From assembly GCA_900759045.1 (NCBI GenBank), contig CAAETU010000002.1:21492-85491 (forward strand): a stretch of 64,000 nucleotides of DNA. Reading direction: 5' to 3'. Source of the DNA: an uncultured Collinsella sp. (GTDB lineage: Bacteria > Actinomycetota > Coriobacteriia > Coriobacteriales > Coriobacteriaceae). Under the pieces are notes generated by a model. The model worked only from the letters and a program-made list of their open reading frames with translations. It did no database searches and was not told where the DNA came from. The position numbers were made by a program, and so were the translations under genes. Shown here piece by piece: positions 1 through 7,052 of this stretch; positions within the stretch are counted from its first letter, which is position 1; each line of letters begins with the position of its first letter.

Positions 1-789
1 GCGGCCGTCGGTCTTTCCGATACCGTGACGGTCACGCCGGCGCAGGCGCTGACCGTCCAGACGGTTCCGGCATCAGATTTTCCCATGCAAAAGAATACGG
101 CGTATCGGGTTGCGGTTGCTATGGCCGAGCATTATGGTCGCGAGGCAAACATCTGCGTGACGATTGAGAAGCGCATTCCATTGTGCGCCGGCTTGGGCGG
201 CCCCTCGACGGATGCGGCCGCGGTCATTGTCGCCTTGGCAGAGCTCTGGGGCATTGATCGCGCCGACCCAGCGCTCGACGATATTGCGCGGGGCATTGGT
301 GCCGACGTCCCGTTCTTTTTGCACGCGAGTCCTGCGTTCTACGTAGGTGGGGGAGACGTGCTGGCAACTGAGTACCCCGCGCTGCCCGCGACGCCCGTCG
401 TGCTGGTCAAGCCGCGCGAGGCAAGCGTTTCGACAATTGAAGCCTATCGACGTTTTGACGAGGCCCCGGTGCCTGCGGACAAGCCCGGCGCGATAGCTTC
501 TGCCTTGCGTGCTGGTGATGCCGAGACGGCATATGCACTCATCCATAACAATCTGGGTGTCATTTCCGCACAGATGGAGTCGCAGATTCAAACGGTCCTC
601 GACTGGCTGCGTAAACAGGACGGAACCGTTGCTGTAGATGTGTGCGGATCGGGTGCCTGCTCGTTTGCCATTTGCGACACCGCTGCCACGGTCGAAAGGC
701 TTGCCGATGCTGCCCAGCAAAATGGCTGGTGGGCCTGCGCGACTGAGTTTATTCCCAACACGGTTCAAATCGACGCGCCAAAGAAATAA
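1..789 (+). CDS. ispE: 4-diphosphocytidyl-2-C-methyl-D-erythritol kinase, 5' truncated by window
   Basis: GHMP-family kinase that phosphorylates CDP-methylerythritol in the non-mevalonate (MEP) isoprenoid pathway in the cytosol. The reading frame is open from base 1 without a stop. A GTG at 25 could start a 254-residue protein, but the family is usually about 280-300 residues, so the true start probably lies outside the window. The ATP-binding GHMP motif PLCAGLGGPSTDAA is near residue 50 of the visible part, and a C-terminal glycine-rich stretch (VDVCGSGACSFA) matches the GHMP C-domain. Two further MEP genes, ispD and ispF, lie at 20511-21723, but ispE is not linked to them. It is followed 49 bases later by tRNA-Pro. 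Confidence 0.9.
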   Translation, partial: AAVGLSDTVTVTPAQALTVQTVPASDFPMQKNTAYRVAVAMAEHYGREANICVTIEKRIPLCAGLGGPSTDAAAVIVALAELWGIDRADPALDDIARGIGADVPFFLHASPAFYVGGGDVLATEYPALPATPVVLVKPREASVSTIEAYRRFDEAPVPADKPGAIASALRAGDAETAYALIHNNLGVISAQMESQIQTVLDWLRKQDGTVAVDVCGSGACSFAICDTAATVERLADAAQQNGWWACATEFIPNTVQIDAPKK

Positions 790-821
790 AAATTTCTCTA
801 GCACGCGGCGAAAATCTTTGT

Positions 822-827
822 TACTAT
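822..827 (+). promoter_or_regulatory. possible -10 element for tRNA-Pro
   Basis: TACTAT lies 12 bases before the tRNA 5' end. No convincing -35 hexamer is seen 17 bases upstream, so this is only a tentative promoter. Confidence 0.3.
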
Positions 828-838
828 AGTCGAGCTAA

Positions 839-915
839 CGGGTTGTGGCTCAGTTTGGTAGAGCACTGCGTTCGGGACGCAGGGGTCGCTGGTTCAAATC
901 CAGTCAACCCGACCA
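839..915 (+). tRNA. tRNA-Pro (anticodon CGG)
   Basis: Complete cloverleaf: acceptor CGGGTTG pairs with CAACCCG, D-arm GCTC/GAGC, anticodon stem CTGCG/CGCAG around loop TTCGGGA (anticodon CGG, reads CCG), T-arm GCTGG/CCAGT (one G-T pair) with TTCAAAT. Discriminator A and an encoded CCA end (913-915). The C1-G72 pair is typical of bacterial tRNA-Pro. Confidence 0.97.
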
Positions 916-925
916 GAGCATGAGG

Positions 926-954
926 AGGGACCGCTTCTTGCGGTCCCTTTTTTT
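926..954 (+). terminator. intrinsic terminator after tRNA-Pro
   Basis: Stem GGGACCGC/GCGGTCCC (927-934 with 940-947), 5-base loop, followed by seven T's. Confidence 0.9.
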
Positions 955-1027
955 AGCTATTGTTGTGATACCGCGGCACCCGCGGTATACTCATTCGAGC
1001 TTGTCTCGCTGTATTGTGGAGGTCTAC

Positions 1028-1303
1028 ATGTTTGGACTGAGGGCTCCTGAGCTCATCATTATTCTCATCGTTGTCTTGATCATCTTCGGGCCTAAGAACC
1101 TGCCGAAGCTCGGCAAGTCTCTCGGCTCTACCGTCAAGAATATCCGCGAGGGTATGGAGGGCGACGATAAGGGCGAAACCAAGCAGGCCGAGGACGTTGT
1201 GGTCGAGGGGTCCAAGGAGGACAAGGAGATCGCAGAGCTCGAGGCCAAGCTCGCTGCTGCCAAGAAAAAGCAGGCAGAGGACAGCGACGCGGACGCAGAG
1301 TAG
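1028..1303 (+). CDS. tatA: Sec-independent protein translocase subunit TatA/TatE
   Basis: 91-residue pore-forming component of the twin-arginine pathway, which exports folded proteins. A short N-terminal membrane helix (about residues 6-20, ELIIILIVVLIIFG) is followed by the family hinge FGPKNLPKLGKSLG, an amphipathic helix and an acidic/lysine-rich coiled tail, which is the classic TatA layout and length. The ATG at 1028 has GGAGG-like bases 7 bases upstream. An in-frame extension back to 845 would run through the tRNA and is rejected. No tatC is visible nearby. A possible Tat substrate, the lipoprotein at 39474-40454 with an SRRSLL signal, lies in this window. TatA versus TatB/E cannot be separated with certainty. 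Confidence 0.9.
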   Translation: MFGLRAPELIIILIVVLIIFGPKNLPKLGKSLGSTVKNIREGMEGDDKGETKQAEDVVVEGSKEDKEIAELEAKLAAAKKKQAEDSDADAE

Positions 1304-1328
1304 TCCCATCCCTTTGGGGTGAGCACCT

Positions 1329-1364
1329 GACCGGCTTGCCCGCAGGCTAGCCGGTCTTTTTCGT
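1329..1364 (+). terminator. intrinsic terminator after tatA
   Basis: Stem GACCGGCT/AGCCGGTC (1329-1336 with 1349-1356) followed by TTTTTCGTTTTG. Confidence 0.85.
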
Positions 1365-1409
1365 TTTGTTGACAGTTGATCGTTACATCATAGTTGGGGA
1401 GATATCCGT

Positions 1410-1880
1410 ATGGACGCAAGCCAGATCGTACTGACCGCTGAGGGCCGCCAGAAGCTCGTCGAGGAGCTCGCTTGGCGTGAGGGCGATTACGCCAAGGAGA
1501 TCGTCGAGGACATCAAGGAAGCCCGCGCGTTCGGCGACCTTTCGGAGAACTCCGAGTACGATGCCGCCAAGGACAAGCAGGCCCAGAATGCTGCTCGCAT
1601 TGCCGAGATTCAGGCCATCCTCGCCAACGCTCAGGTTGCTGCCACCACGGGCGATCTGACCGTCTCCATCGGTTCCACCGTTTCTCTGATCGATCCCAAC
1701 GGTGAGGTCATGGAAGTCACACTCGTCGGTACCACCGAGACCAACTCGCTCGAGCACAAGATCTCTAACGAGTCTCCGGTCGGTCACGCCATCATCGGTC
1801 ACGGCGAGGGCGACTCCGTTGAGGTCGTTACGCCTTCTGGCAAGACCCGCGTCTACACCATCGCCAAGATCGCACGCTAG
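1410..1880 (+). CDS. greA: transcription elongation factor GreA
   Basis: 156 residues, the usual GreA length. GreA enters the secondary channel of RNA polymerase and stimulates cleavage of the backtracked transcript 3' end. Residues 1-75 form the antiparallel coiled-coil finger; its tip EARAFGDLSENSEYDAA carries acidic D43 and E46, equivalent to the catalytic Asp41/Glu44 of E. coli. Residues 80-156 are the FKBP-like domain. The gene lies directly upstream of lysS (79-base gap with a terminator-like hairpin). Confidence 0.96.
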   Translation: MDASQIVLTAEGRQKLVEELAWREGDYAKEIVEDIKEARAFGDLSENSEYDAAKDKQAQNAARIAEIQAILANAQVAATTGDLTVSIGSTVSLIDPNGEVMEVTLVGTTETNSLEHKISNESPVGHAIIGHGEGDSVEVVTPSGKTRVYTIAKIAR

Positions 1881-1908
1881 ACCACGGTCCCGCGTAAAGG
1901 TATGTTTT

Positions 1909-1942
1909 CGCTCCCTGGGACCGAATCCTGGGGAGCGTTTTA
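1909..1942 (+). terminator. hairpin between greA and lysS
   Basis: CGCTCCC (1909-1915) pairs with GGGAGCG (1931-1937), followed by TTTTAGTTT. The lysS start is only 18 bases downstream, so it may attenuate read-through. Confidence 0.65.
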
Positions 1943-1959
1943 GTTTGAGGAGCTAACTT

Positions 1960-3924
1960 ATGGCAGAGAACCAGAACGTCGCCGATCAGGCCTCGACGCT
2001 CAACGACGAGCGCGCCACGCGTCTGGCAAAGCGCGCCGCCCTGTTCGAGGCGGGCCAGAACCCCTATCCCGAGCACTCCGAGATCGAGGACTATGTCGTT
2101 GACATTGAGGCCAAATATGCCGATCTTGCCGATGGCGAGGATACTGAGGACGTCGTGAAGATCGGCGGCCGCGTGGTCGCCAAGCGCGGTCAGGGCAAGA
2201 TCATGTTTATCGTCGTGCGCGACGCTACCGCCGAGATTCAGCTGTTCTGCCGTATTAACGACATGGACGAGGCGGCCTGGAGCACGCTTAAGGCCCTCGA
2301 CTTGGGCGATATCCTGGGCGTGACCGGCGTGGTCGTGCGCACCAAGCGTGGCCAGCTTTCCGTCGCCCCCAAGAGCGCGACGCTGCTCTCCAAGGCCGTT
2401 CGCCCGCTGCCCGAGAAGTTCCATGGCCTCTCCGACAAGGAGACCCGCTATCGTCAGCGCTATGTCGACCTGATTGCCAACGACGATGTTCGCGAGACCT
2501 TCCGCAAGCGCTCGCAGATTCTCTCCACCTTCCGCCGCTTTATGGAGTCCGACGGCTACATGGAGGTCGAGACCCCCATTCTGCAGACTATCCAGGGTGG
2601 CGCTACGGCTAAGCCGTTCATCACGCACTTCAACGCGCTCGATCAAGAGTGCTACCTGCGCATTGCTACCGAGCTGCACCTCAAGCGCTGCATCGTCGGT
2701 GGCTTTGAGCGTGTCTTCGAGATTGGCCGCATCTTCCGCAACGAGGGTATGGACCTCACCCACAACCCCGAGTTCACCACGATGGAGGCCTATCGTGCCT
2801 TCTCCGATCTCGAGGGCATGAAGGCACTCGCCCAGGGTGTCATCAAGGCTGCCAACAAGGCCATCGGCAACCCCGAGGTCATTGAGTACCAGGGTCAGAC
2901 CATCGATCTTTCCGGTGAGTGGGCAAGCCGTCCCATGACCGACATCGTCTCGGACGTGCTCGGCAAGCAGGTCACCATCGACACGCCGGTCGAGGAGCTT
3001 GCCGCCGCCGCACGCGAGAAGGGCCTGGAGATTAAGCCCGAGTGGACTGCTGGCAAGATCATCGCCGAGATTTACGATGAGCTGGGCGAGGACACCATCG
3101 TCAACCCGACCTTCGTATGCGATTACCCCATCGAGGTCAGCCCGCTTGCCAAGCGTTTTGAGGACGATCCGCGCCTGACGCACCGCTTTGAGCTGGTCAT
3201 CGCCGGCCACGAGTACGCCAACGCATTCTCCGAGCTCAACGACCCGGTCGACCAGGCCGAGCGCTTTGCTGCCCAGATGGCTGAGAAGGCCGGCGGCGAC
3301 GACGAGGCTATGGAGTACGACGAGGACTACGTGCGCGCCCTCGAGTACGGTATGCCTCCCGCGGGCGGCATCGGCATCGGTATCGATCGCGTGGTCATGC
3401 TGCTCACCAACCAGGCTTCCATTCGCGACGTCCTGCTGTTCCCGCACATGAAGCCCGAGAAGGGTTTCCAGTCCGGTGCCGCCGCTGCCAAGGCTGCCGA
3501 GGCCGGCAACGCCGCAAGCCCGTTCGTTAAGCCGCTCAAGCCCACGCTCGATTACTCCAAGATCGCCGTTGAGCCGCTGTTCGAGGAATTCGTCGACTTT
3601 GATACCTTCTCCAAGAGCGATTTCCGCGCTGTGAAGGTCAAGGCATGCGAGGCCGTCAAGAAGTCCAAGAAGCTGCTGAACTTTACGCTCGACGACGGCA
3701 CCGGCACCGACCGCACCATCCTCTCCGGCATCCATGGCTACTATGAGCCCGAGGACCTGGTCGGCAAGACCTTGCTCGCCATCACCAATCTGCCTCCGCG
3801 CAAGATGATGGGTATTCCCAGCTGCGGTATGCTGATCAGCGCCATCCACGAGGAGGAGGGCGAGGAGCGCCTCAACCTGATTCAGCTCGACGCTTCCATC
3901 CCCGCCGGCGCAAAGATGTACTAG
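1960..3924 (+). CDS. lysS: lysyl-tRNA synthetase with C-terminal tRNA-binding (EMAP/Trbp111-like) domain
   Basis: 654 residues, about 150 longer than ordinary bacterial class II LysRS (about 500). Residues 60-170 are the OB-fold anticodon-binding domain; class II motif 2 is seen as FRNEGMDLTHNPEFTTMEAY (near residue 265) and motif 3 as GIGIGIDRVVML (near 470). After an alanine-rich linker (about 505-535), residues 540-654 are a second OB-fold of the MetRS-beta/Trbp111/EMAPII type, recognisable from FSKSDFRAVKVKACE, ILSGIHGYYEPEDLVGKTL, NLPPRKMMGIPSCGML. In other systems this module adds non-specific tRNA affinity, usually on MetRS or PheRS-beta. Good GAGGAG ribosome site. The reaction is ATP-dependent charging of tRNA-Lys. 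Confidence 0.96.
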   Translation: MAENQNVADQASTLNDERATRLAKRAALFEAGQNPYPEHSEIEDYVVDIEAKYADLADGEDTEDVVKIGGRVVAKRGQGKIMFIVVRDATAEIQLFCRINDMDEAAWSTLKALDLGDILGVTGVVVRTKRGQLSVAPKSATLLSKAVRPLPEKFHGLSDKETRYRQRYVDLIANDDVRETFRKRSQILSTFRRFMESDGYMEVETPILQTIQGGATAKPFITHFNALDQECYLRIATELHLKRCIVGGFERVFEIGRIFRNEGMDLTHNPEFTTMEAYRAFSDLEGMKALAQGVIKAANKAIGNPEVIEYQGQTIDLSGEWASRPMTDIVSDVLGKQVTIDTPVEELAAAAREKGLEIKPEWTAGKIIAEIYDELGEDTIVNPTFVCDYPIEVSPLAKRFEDDPRLTHRFELVIAGHEYANAFSELNDPVDQAERFAAQMAEKAGGDDEAMEYDEDYVRALEYGMPPAGGIGIGIDRVVMLLTNQASIRDVLLFPHMKPEKGFQSGAAAAKAAEAGNAASPFVKPLKPTLDYSKIAVEPLFEEFVDFDTFSKSDFRAVKVKACEAVKKSKKLLNFTLDDGTGTDRTILSGIHGYYEPEDLVGKTLLAITNLPPRKMMGIPSCGMLISAIHEEEGEERLNLIQLDASIPAGAKMY

Positions 3925-3926
3925 GG

Positions 3927-4067
3927 GGTTACGGCGTTTTGCCAAACGCCGTAACCGCTCGACGCTGCGCGGGCCGCATTTGGACAATCTGACGTTCAAC
4001 TTCAAGGGCGCGACCGAAAGGTCAGCGCCCTTTCGTTTCACGTCACCTTGTCTCAAATGCGGCCCGC
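3927..4067. repeat. two-hairpin intergenic element, family A (copy 1)
   Basis: Starts 3 bases after the lysS stop. Hairpin I: 13-bp arms GGTTACGGCGTTT / AAACGCCGTAACC (3927-3956). A linker with GACGCTGCG follows. Hairpin II spans 3969-4067, with outer arms GCGGGCCGCATTTG / CAAATGCGGCCCGC and an inner GGGCGC-GACC-GAAA-GGTC-(A)-GCGCCC stem followed by TTTCGTTT. Hairpin I, the linker and part of hairpin II recur at 44954-45031. It could act as a terminator for lysS. The rest of the 420-base gap before the next gene holds the GGCACTT direct repeat and no gene. Confidence 0.85.
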
Positions 4068-4171
4068 TCGCTGACTTATGCTCAACCTGTGGCGCCATTT
4101 TGCCTGAAGGCATCTTGCTCGCTCTGGCGGGTTTTCGCTGTCTGTCCTCTATCTGCGGTGTTGCCCTGGTT

Positions 4172-4216
4172 GGCACTTAGGGACGTTCCTTTTGTGCCGG
4201 CACTTGGGGACAGTCC
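4172..4216. repeat. 18-base direct repeat GGCACTTrGGGACrkTCC
   Basis: Two near-identical copies, 4172-4189 and 4199-4216, nine bases apart. The second contains the word GGGGACA that recurs in other intergenic elements of the window. Confidence 0.6.
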
Positions 4217-4343
4217 TAGTCGTTGGGGGTCTACCGACGCATTGGAGGTTTGCGCCTTCCATGCATGACAGCCGTCTCTTTTATGTTTCCTTTAGCCGTC
4301 GCTGCCTAGGATGGGAGTTAGTCGGCAGGAAGGGAGCGCCCGT

Positions 4344-5912
4344 ATGGACGATGTGAGCGAGCGTGCAATTGAAGAGGACATGCTCGATCAGTTCAACTAC
4401 TTTGATGATGAGGACGAGGAGCTGATCGATCGTCGCGAGCCGGCGTCGCTCGATGCCTTCGACCTTGTTGGTGAAGAGCCCGACGAGGACGAGGGCGAAT
4501 CAACGGAGCCCCCACAGCCCTCGCGCCTTGACTCGCTGCTTTCGAGAGCCCCCATGCACCACGGTGTCCGTACCGGCGCGCTTCATATGAAAACTGACTG
4601 GCGCCAGATCGTGACGGCAGGCGATGAGCTTGCCGTCGATGCGCCGCTCACCGATAAATCATCCATCATCTGCCGCACCGGCATGCTTATGCTGGCAAGC
4701 GGAACAGGTGCCTGGCGCGTGCGCGATACCATGAATCGTGTTGCCGCTGTGCTCGGCGTCACGATTCACGTCGACCTGAGTCTCCTGTCGTTTGAGTGCA
4801 CCTGCATCGAAGATGGCCACTGCTTTAACGAGGTCGTCAGCCTACCCACGACGGGAGTTAATACTCATCGCATTTGGATGATGGAGAGCTTCTTAAAGGA
4901 AATCGAGATTTACGGGCGCCGGTTTACCGTGCACGAGTACCACGAGATGCTCAAGACCGTTGAGAGCTCAAAGCCCGATTACGCTCCCTGGCAACAGGGC
5001 CTTGCGGCAGCCTGTGCTTGCGGCGCCTTCGTCTTTTTGCTCGGCGGCGGCCCTATCGAGATGGCCTGCGCATTCGTAGGCGCTGGTGTCGGCAACTTTG
5101 CTCGCTCCCATATTCTCAAGCAGGGTCTTGGCCAGTTTAGCGCGCTGACGACTGGCGTTGCGCTCGCTTGCGTTTCGTATCTGCTGGCATTGCTCGGCCT
5201 TGGCCAGGTCATCCCTGGGGCAATGTCGCACCAAGAAGGCTATATCGGCGCCATGCTCTTTGTGATTCCCGGCTTTCCCCTCATTACGGCAGGCCTCGAC
5301 ATCGCTAAGCTCGATATGCGAAGCGGTATCGAGCGTCTTTCGTATGCTGTATCGATTATTGTGATGGCGACCCTCGTAGGTTGGATGGTTGCCGAATGTG
5401 TGGGACTGGCGCCGGATGACTTCGCCCCGCTCGGCCTCTCACCGTTGGCTCTTACGCTCTTGCGCATACTGATGAGCTTTATCGGTGTATTTGGCTTCTC
5501 GGTTATGTTCAACAGCCCGGTAAAGATGGCAGCGGCGGCAGGGCTCATCGGCGCTGTGTCCAATACCTTGCGCCTTACGCTCGTCGATGCGCCGACGATA
5601 TTTCCTTTCCTGGGCCTGGGCACAGGTATGCCTCCCGAGGCAGCAGCGTTTATCGGCGCACTGGTATCGGGGTTGCTCGCGAGCTTAGCCGAAATCAAGC
5701 TCACCTACCCGCGTATCGCCCTCACGGTGCCATCGATTGTCATTATGGTGCCGGGCTTGTATCTGTATCGCTCGATGTATTACATGTGCACCTTCGATAC
5801 GGTCAATATGCTCGGCTGGTTTGTGCGTGCAGTACTCATCGTGGCGTTTTTGCCCGTTGGTCTGGGTGTGGCGCGTACGCTCACCGACCCTCGCTGGCGC
5901 CACACCAGCTAA
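4344..5912 (+). CDS. threonine/serine exporter family protein (ThrE type, fused two-domain form)
   Basis: 522-residue integral membrane protein. Residues 1-75 are an acidic, low-complexity cytosolic extension. Residues 85-240 resemble the soluble part of the ThrE/DUF1212 domain (SIICRTGMLMLASGTGAWRVRDTMNRVA), and about ten hydrophobic segments follow from residue 210 (DUF1212 membrane part, then the DUF3815/ThrE_2 part with SFIGVFGFSVMFNSP). In many bacteria the two halves are separate genes; here they are one chain, as in Corynebacterium ThrE. Predicted role: proton-driven export of threonine and serine. The ATG at 4344 has GGAAGGGA 8 bases upstream and is preferred over the ATG at 4311. Substrate is inferred from family only. 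Confidence 0.85.
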   Translation: MDDVSERAIEEDMLDQFNYFDDEDEELIDRREPASLDAFDLVGEEPDEDEGESTEPPQPSRLDSLLSRAPMHHGVRTGALHMKTDWRQIVTAGDELAVDAPLTDKSSIICRTGMLMLASGTGAWRVRDTMNRVAAVLGVTIHVDLSLLSFECTCIEDGHCFNEVVSLPTTGVNTHRIWMMESFLKEIEIYGRRFTVHEYHEMLKTVESSKPDYAPWQQGLAAACACGAFVFLLGGGPIEMACAFVGAGVGNFARSHILKQGLGQFSALTTGVALACVSYLLALLGLGQVIPGAMSHQEGYIGAMLFVIPGFPLITAGLDIAKLDMRSGIERLSYAVSIIVMATLVGWMVAECVGLAPDDFAPLGLSPLALTLLRILMSFIGVFGFSVMFNSPVKMAAAAGLIGAVSNTLRLTLVDAPTIFPFLGLGTGMPPEAAAFIGALVSGLLASLAEIKLTYPRIALTVPSIVIMVPGLYLYRSMYYMCTFDTVNMLGWFVRAVLIVAFLPVGLGVARTLTDPRWRHTS

Positions 5913-5948
5913 TTGGTACAAGGGGGACAGGTTACTTTGCACCAAATG

Positions 5949-6015
5949 AGTTGCGGTGAAATAGGGACTGAATTGCTGCTTAAAGGGTCAAAACAGTCCG
6001 TATTCCACCGCAACT
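5949..6015. repeat. hairpin element, family B (copy 1)
   Basis: Inverted arms AGTTGCGGTGAAATA / TATTCCACCGCAACT with partly matching inner arms GGGACTG / CAGTCCG and a 23-base centre. The ends match the longer element at 48833-48899. It lies 36 bases after the ThrE-type gene, preceded by AGGGGGACAGG (5921-5931). From 6016 to 6130 no gene is seen; there is a short palindrome-like ACGAAGCGCATGCGTTTCGT at about 6067-6086. Confidence 0.8.
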
Positions 6016-6130
6016 TATGGGGTCGGGGGATTATCGGTGCCCTGCACCTTCATAAACTCAACGCTTACGAAGCGCATGCGTTTCGTGCTAGGCTGGTTCC
6101 ACCACATAAGTAGTCGCAGACGCGCGTACC

Positions 6131-6182
6131 ACGGGCGGGCGAGATGAAGTCCCAACAGCTCCATCTCGCCCGCCCGTTTTTG
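6131..6182 (+). terminator. strong hairpin with T-run just upstream of the DUF2798-type gene
   Basis: 16-bp perfect arms ACGGGCGGGCGAGATG / CATCTCGCCCGCCCGT (6131-6146, 6162-6177) then TTTTTGTTG. A second small hairpin, TTGTGCGCC/GGCGCAACA, overlaps the T-run end. No gene or clear RNA lies immediately upstream, so it may be an attenuator of the next gene. Confidence 0.7.
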
Positions 6183-6222
6183 TTGTGCGCCGCGGCGCAA
6201 CACAGAAAGGACCATGCCCTTT

Positions 6223-6771
6223 ATGCCTATCAACAAACGAGAGAGCCTGCTGTTCACCTTTATCATGTGCTTTTGCATGGTGCTCTGGATGAGCATCTAC
6301 AACGTTGCCCTGCAGCACGGGGCCATCAACGGCGAGGTCGTTGCCGCTGCGTGGCTCGGCTTCCCCGTTGCCTATATCTTTGCCGTGTGCTGCGACCGGT
6401 TCGTCGCCAGCCCGCTTGCCAAGGGTTTCGCCTTTAAGTACTTGGTCACTCCGGGCAAGAGCTCGCCGCTCGCCATGACGCTCGCCGTCAGCTCCTGCAT
6501 GGTCGTTCCCATGGTCATCATCATGTCGCTCTACGGCGCGTGCGAAGGCCTGTTCCATATGCCCGGCGGCCCGCTTGCCAATCTGCAGGCGCTGCCGATG
6601 ATGTGGCTCGTCAACATTCCGCATAATTTTGTGATGGCGCTGCCGTGGAACCTTTTGGTAGCCGGTCCGATTTCCCACTTCGTCTTCCGTCGCGCCTTCC
6701 CTGTGGGGACGGTTTTCAAGGAGGAGCATGCCGAGCTCTTGGAGCAGGCTATGGCTCCTGAGTGCGAGTAG
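6223..6771 (+). CDS. DUF2798-type integral membrane protein
   Basis: 182 residues with four predicted membrane segments arranged as two similar halves (ESLLFTFIMCFCMVLWMSIYN... and SSPLAMTLAVSSCMVVPMVI...), each followed by a W-containing loop and NxP/N-rich turn, the pattern of DUF2798 proteins. Function unknown. Two starts are possible: ATG 6214 is only 2 bases from GAAAGGA, while ATG 6223 (MPINKRES) has an 11-base spacer; the latter is chosen. A strong terminator-like hairpin ends about 40 bases upstream, so expression may depend on read-through or on a promoter within the leader. Confidence 0.7.
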   Translation: MPINKRESLLFTFIMCFCMVLWMSIYNVALQHGAINGEVVAAAWLGFPVAYIFAVCCDRFVASPLAKGFAFKYLVTPGKSSPLAMTLAVSSCMVVPMVIIMSLYGACEGLFHMPGGPLANLQALPMMWLVNIPHNFVMALPWNLLVAGPISHFVFRRAFPVGTVFKEEHAELLEQAMAPECE

Positions 6772-6937
6772 CTCGCTTAGGGATCTGCTGAGCGCGGGCG
6801 ACTTGCTTGGTTGGAGCCCTAAGCGTGGATAGCTCTCTCGGCGACATCGCGGGCGTGAGCGGTGCGCGTGACCGGAGGGCCCGTGCTGCTCCGTTGCCCG
6901 ACGTGCTAGCGCGCAGAACAATCTGTTGGTGCATTCG

Positions 6938-6970
6938 GCGGCTGCTGAAGCGTTTCGGCAGCCGCTTTTT
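6938..6970 (+). terminator. intrinsic terminator upstream of the activase gene
   Basis: GCGGCTGC (6938-6945) pairs with GCAGCCGC (6958-6965), followed by TTTTT. Whatever transcript it ends comes from the DUF2798-type gene or from the 6772-6937 stretch, which has no open frame but shows an 8-bp pairing GCTTAGGG/CCCTAAGC. Confidence 0.85.
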
Positions 6971-6982
6971 ATACGGAGTTTA

Positions 6983-7003
6983 AATACAACAGTCTGTTGT
7001 ATT
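6983..7003. promoter_or_regulatory. 21-bp palindrome, probable operator of the TetR-family regulator
   Basis: A perfect odd palindrome centred on T6993 with core ACAACAGTCTGTTGT and two more base pairs of A/T at each side plus one. It lies 50 bases before the activase start, directly after the terminator, where the promoter must be. The operon's last gene encodes a TetR-family repressor, which typically binds such sites. Confidence 0.75.
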
Positions 7004-7052
7004 ACGTAGAGTGGTATATCTCTAGCAGGAAAAATGCGAGAGACGGAGCATT

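Noticed and set aside
845..1027. N-terminal extension of TatA through the tRNA-Pro gene
   Set aside because: It would translate the tRNA and its terminator; the ATG at 1028 gives a standard TatA N-terminus.
1828..4176. Minus-strand open frame of 782 codons opposite lysS
   Set aside because: Shadow frame; lysS is certain from synthetase motifs.
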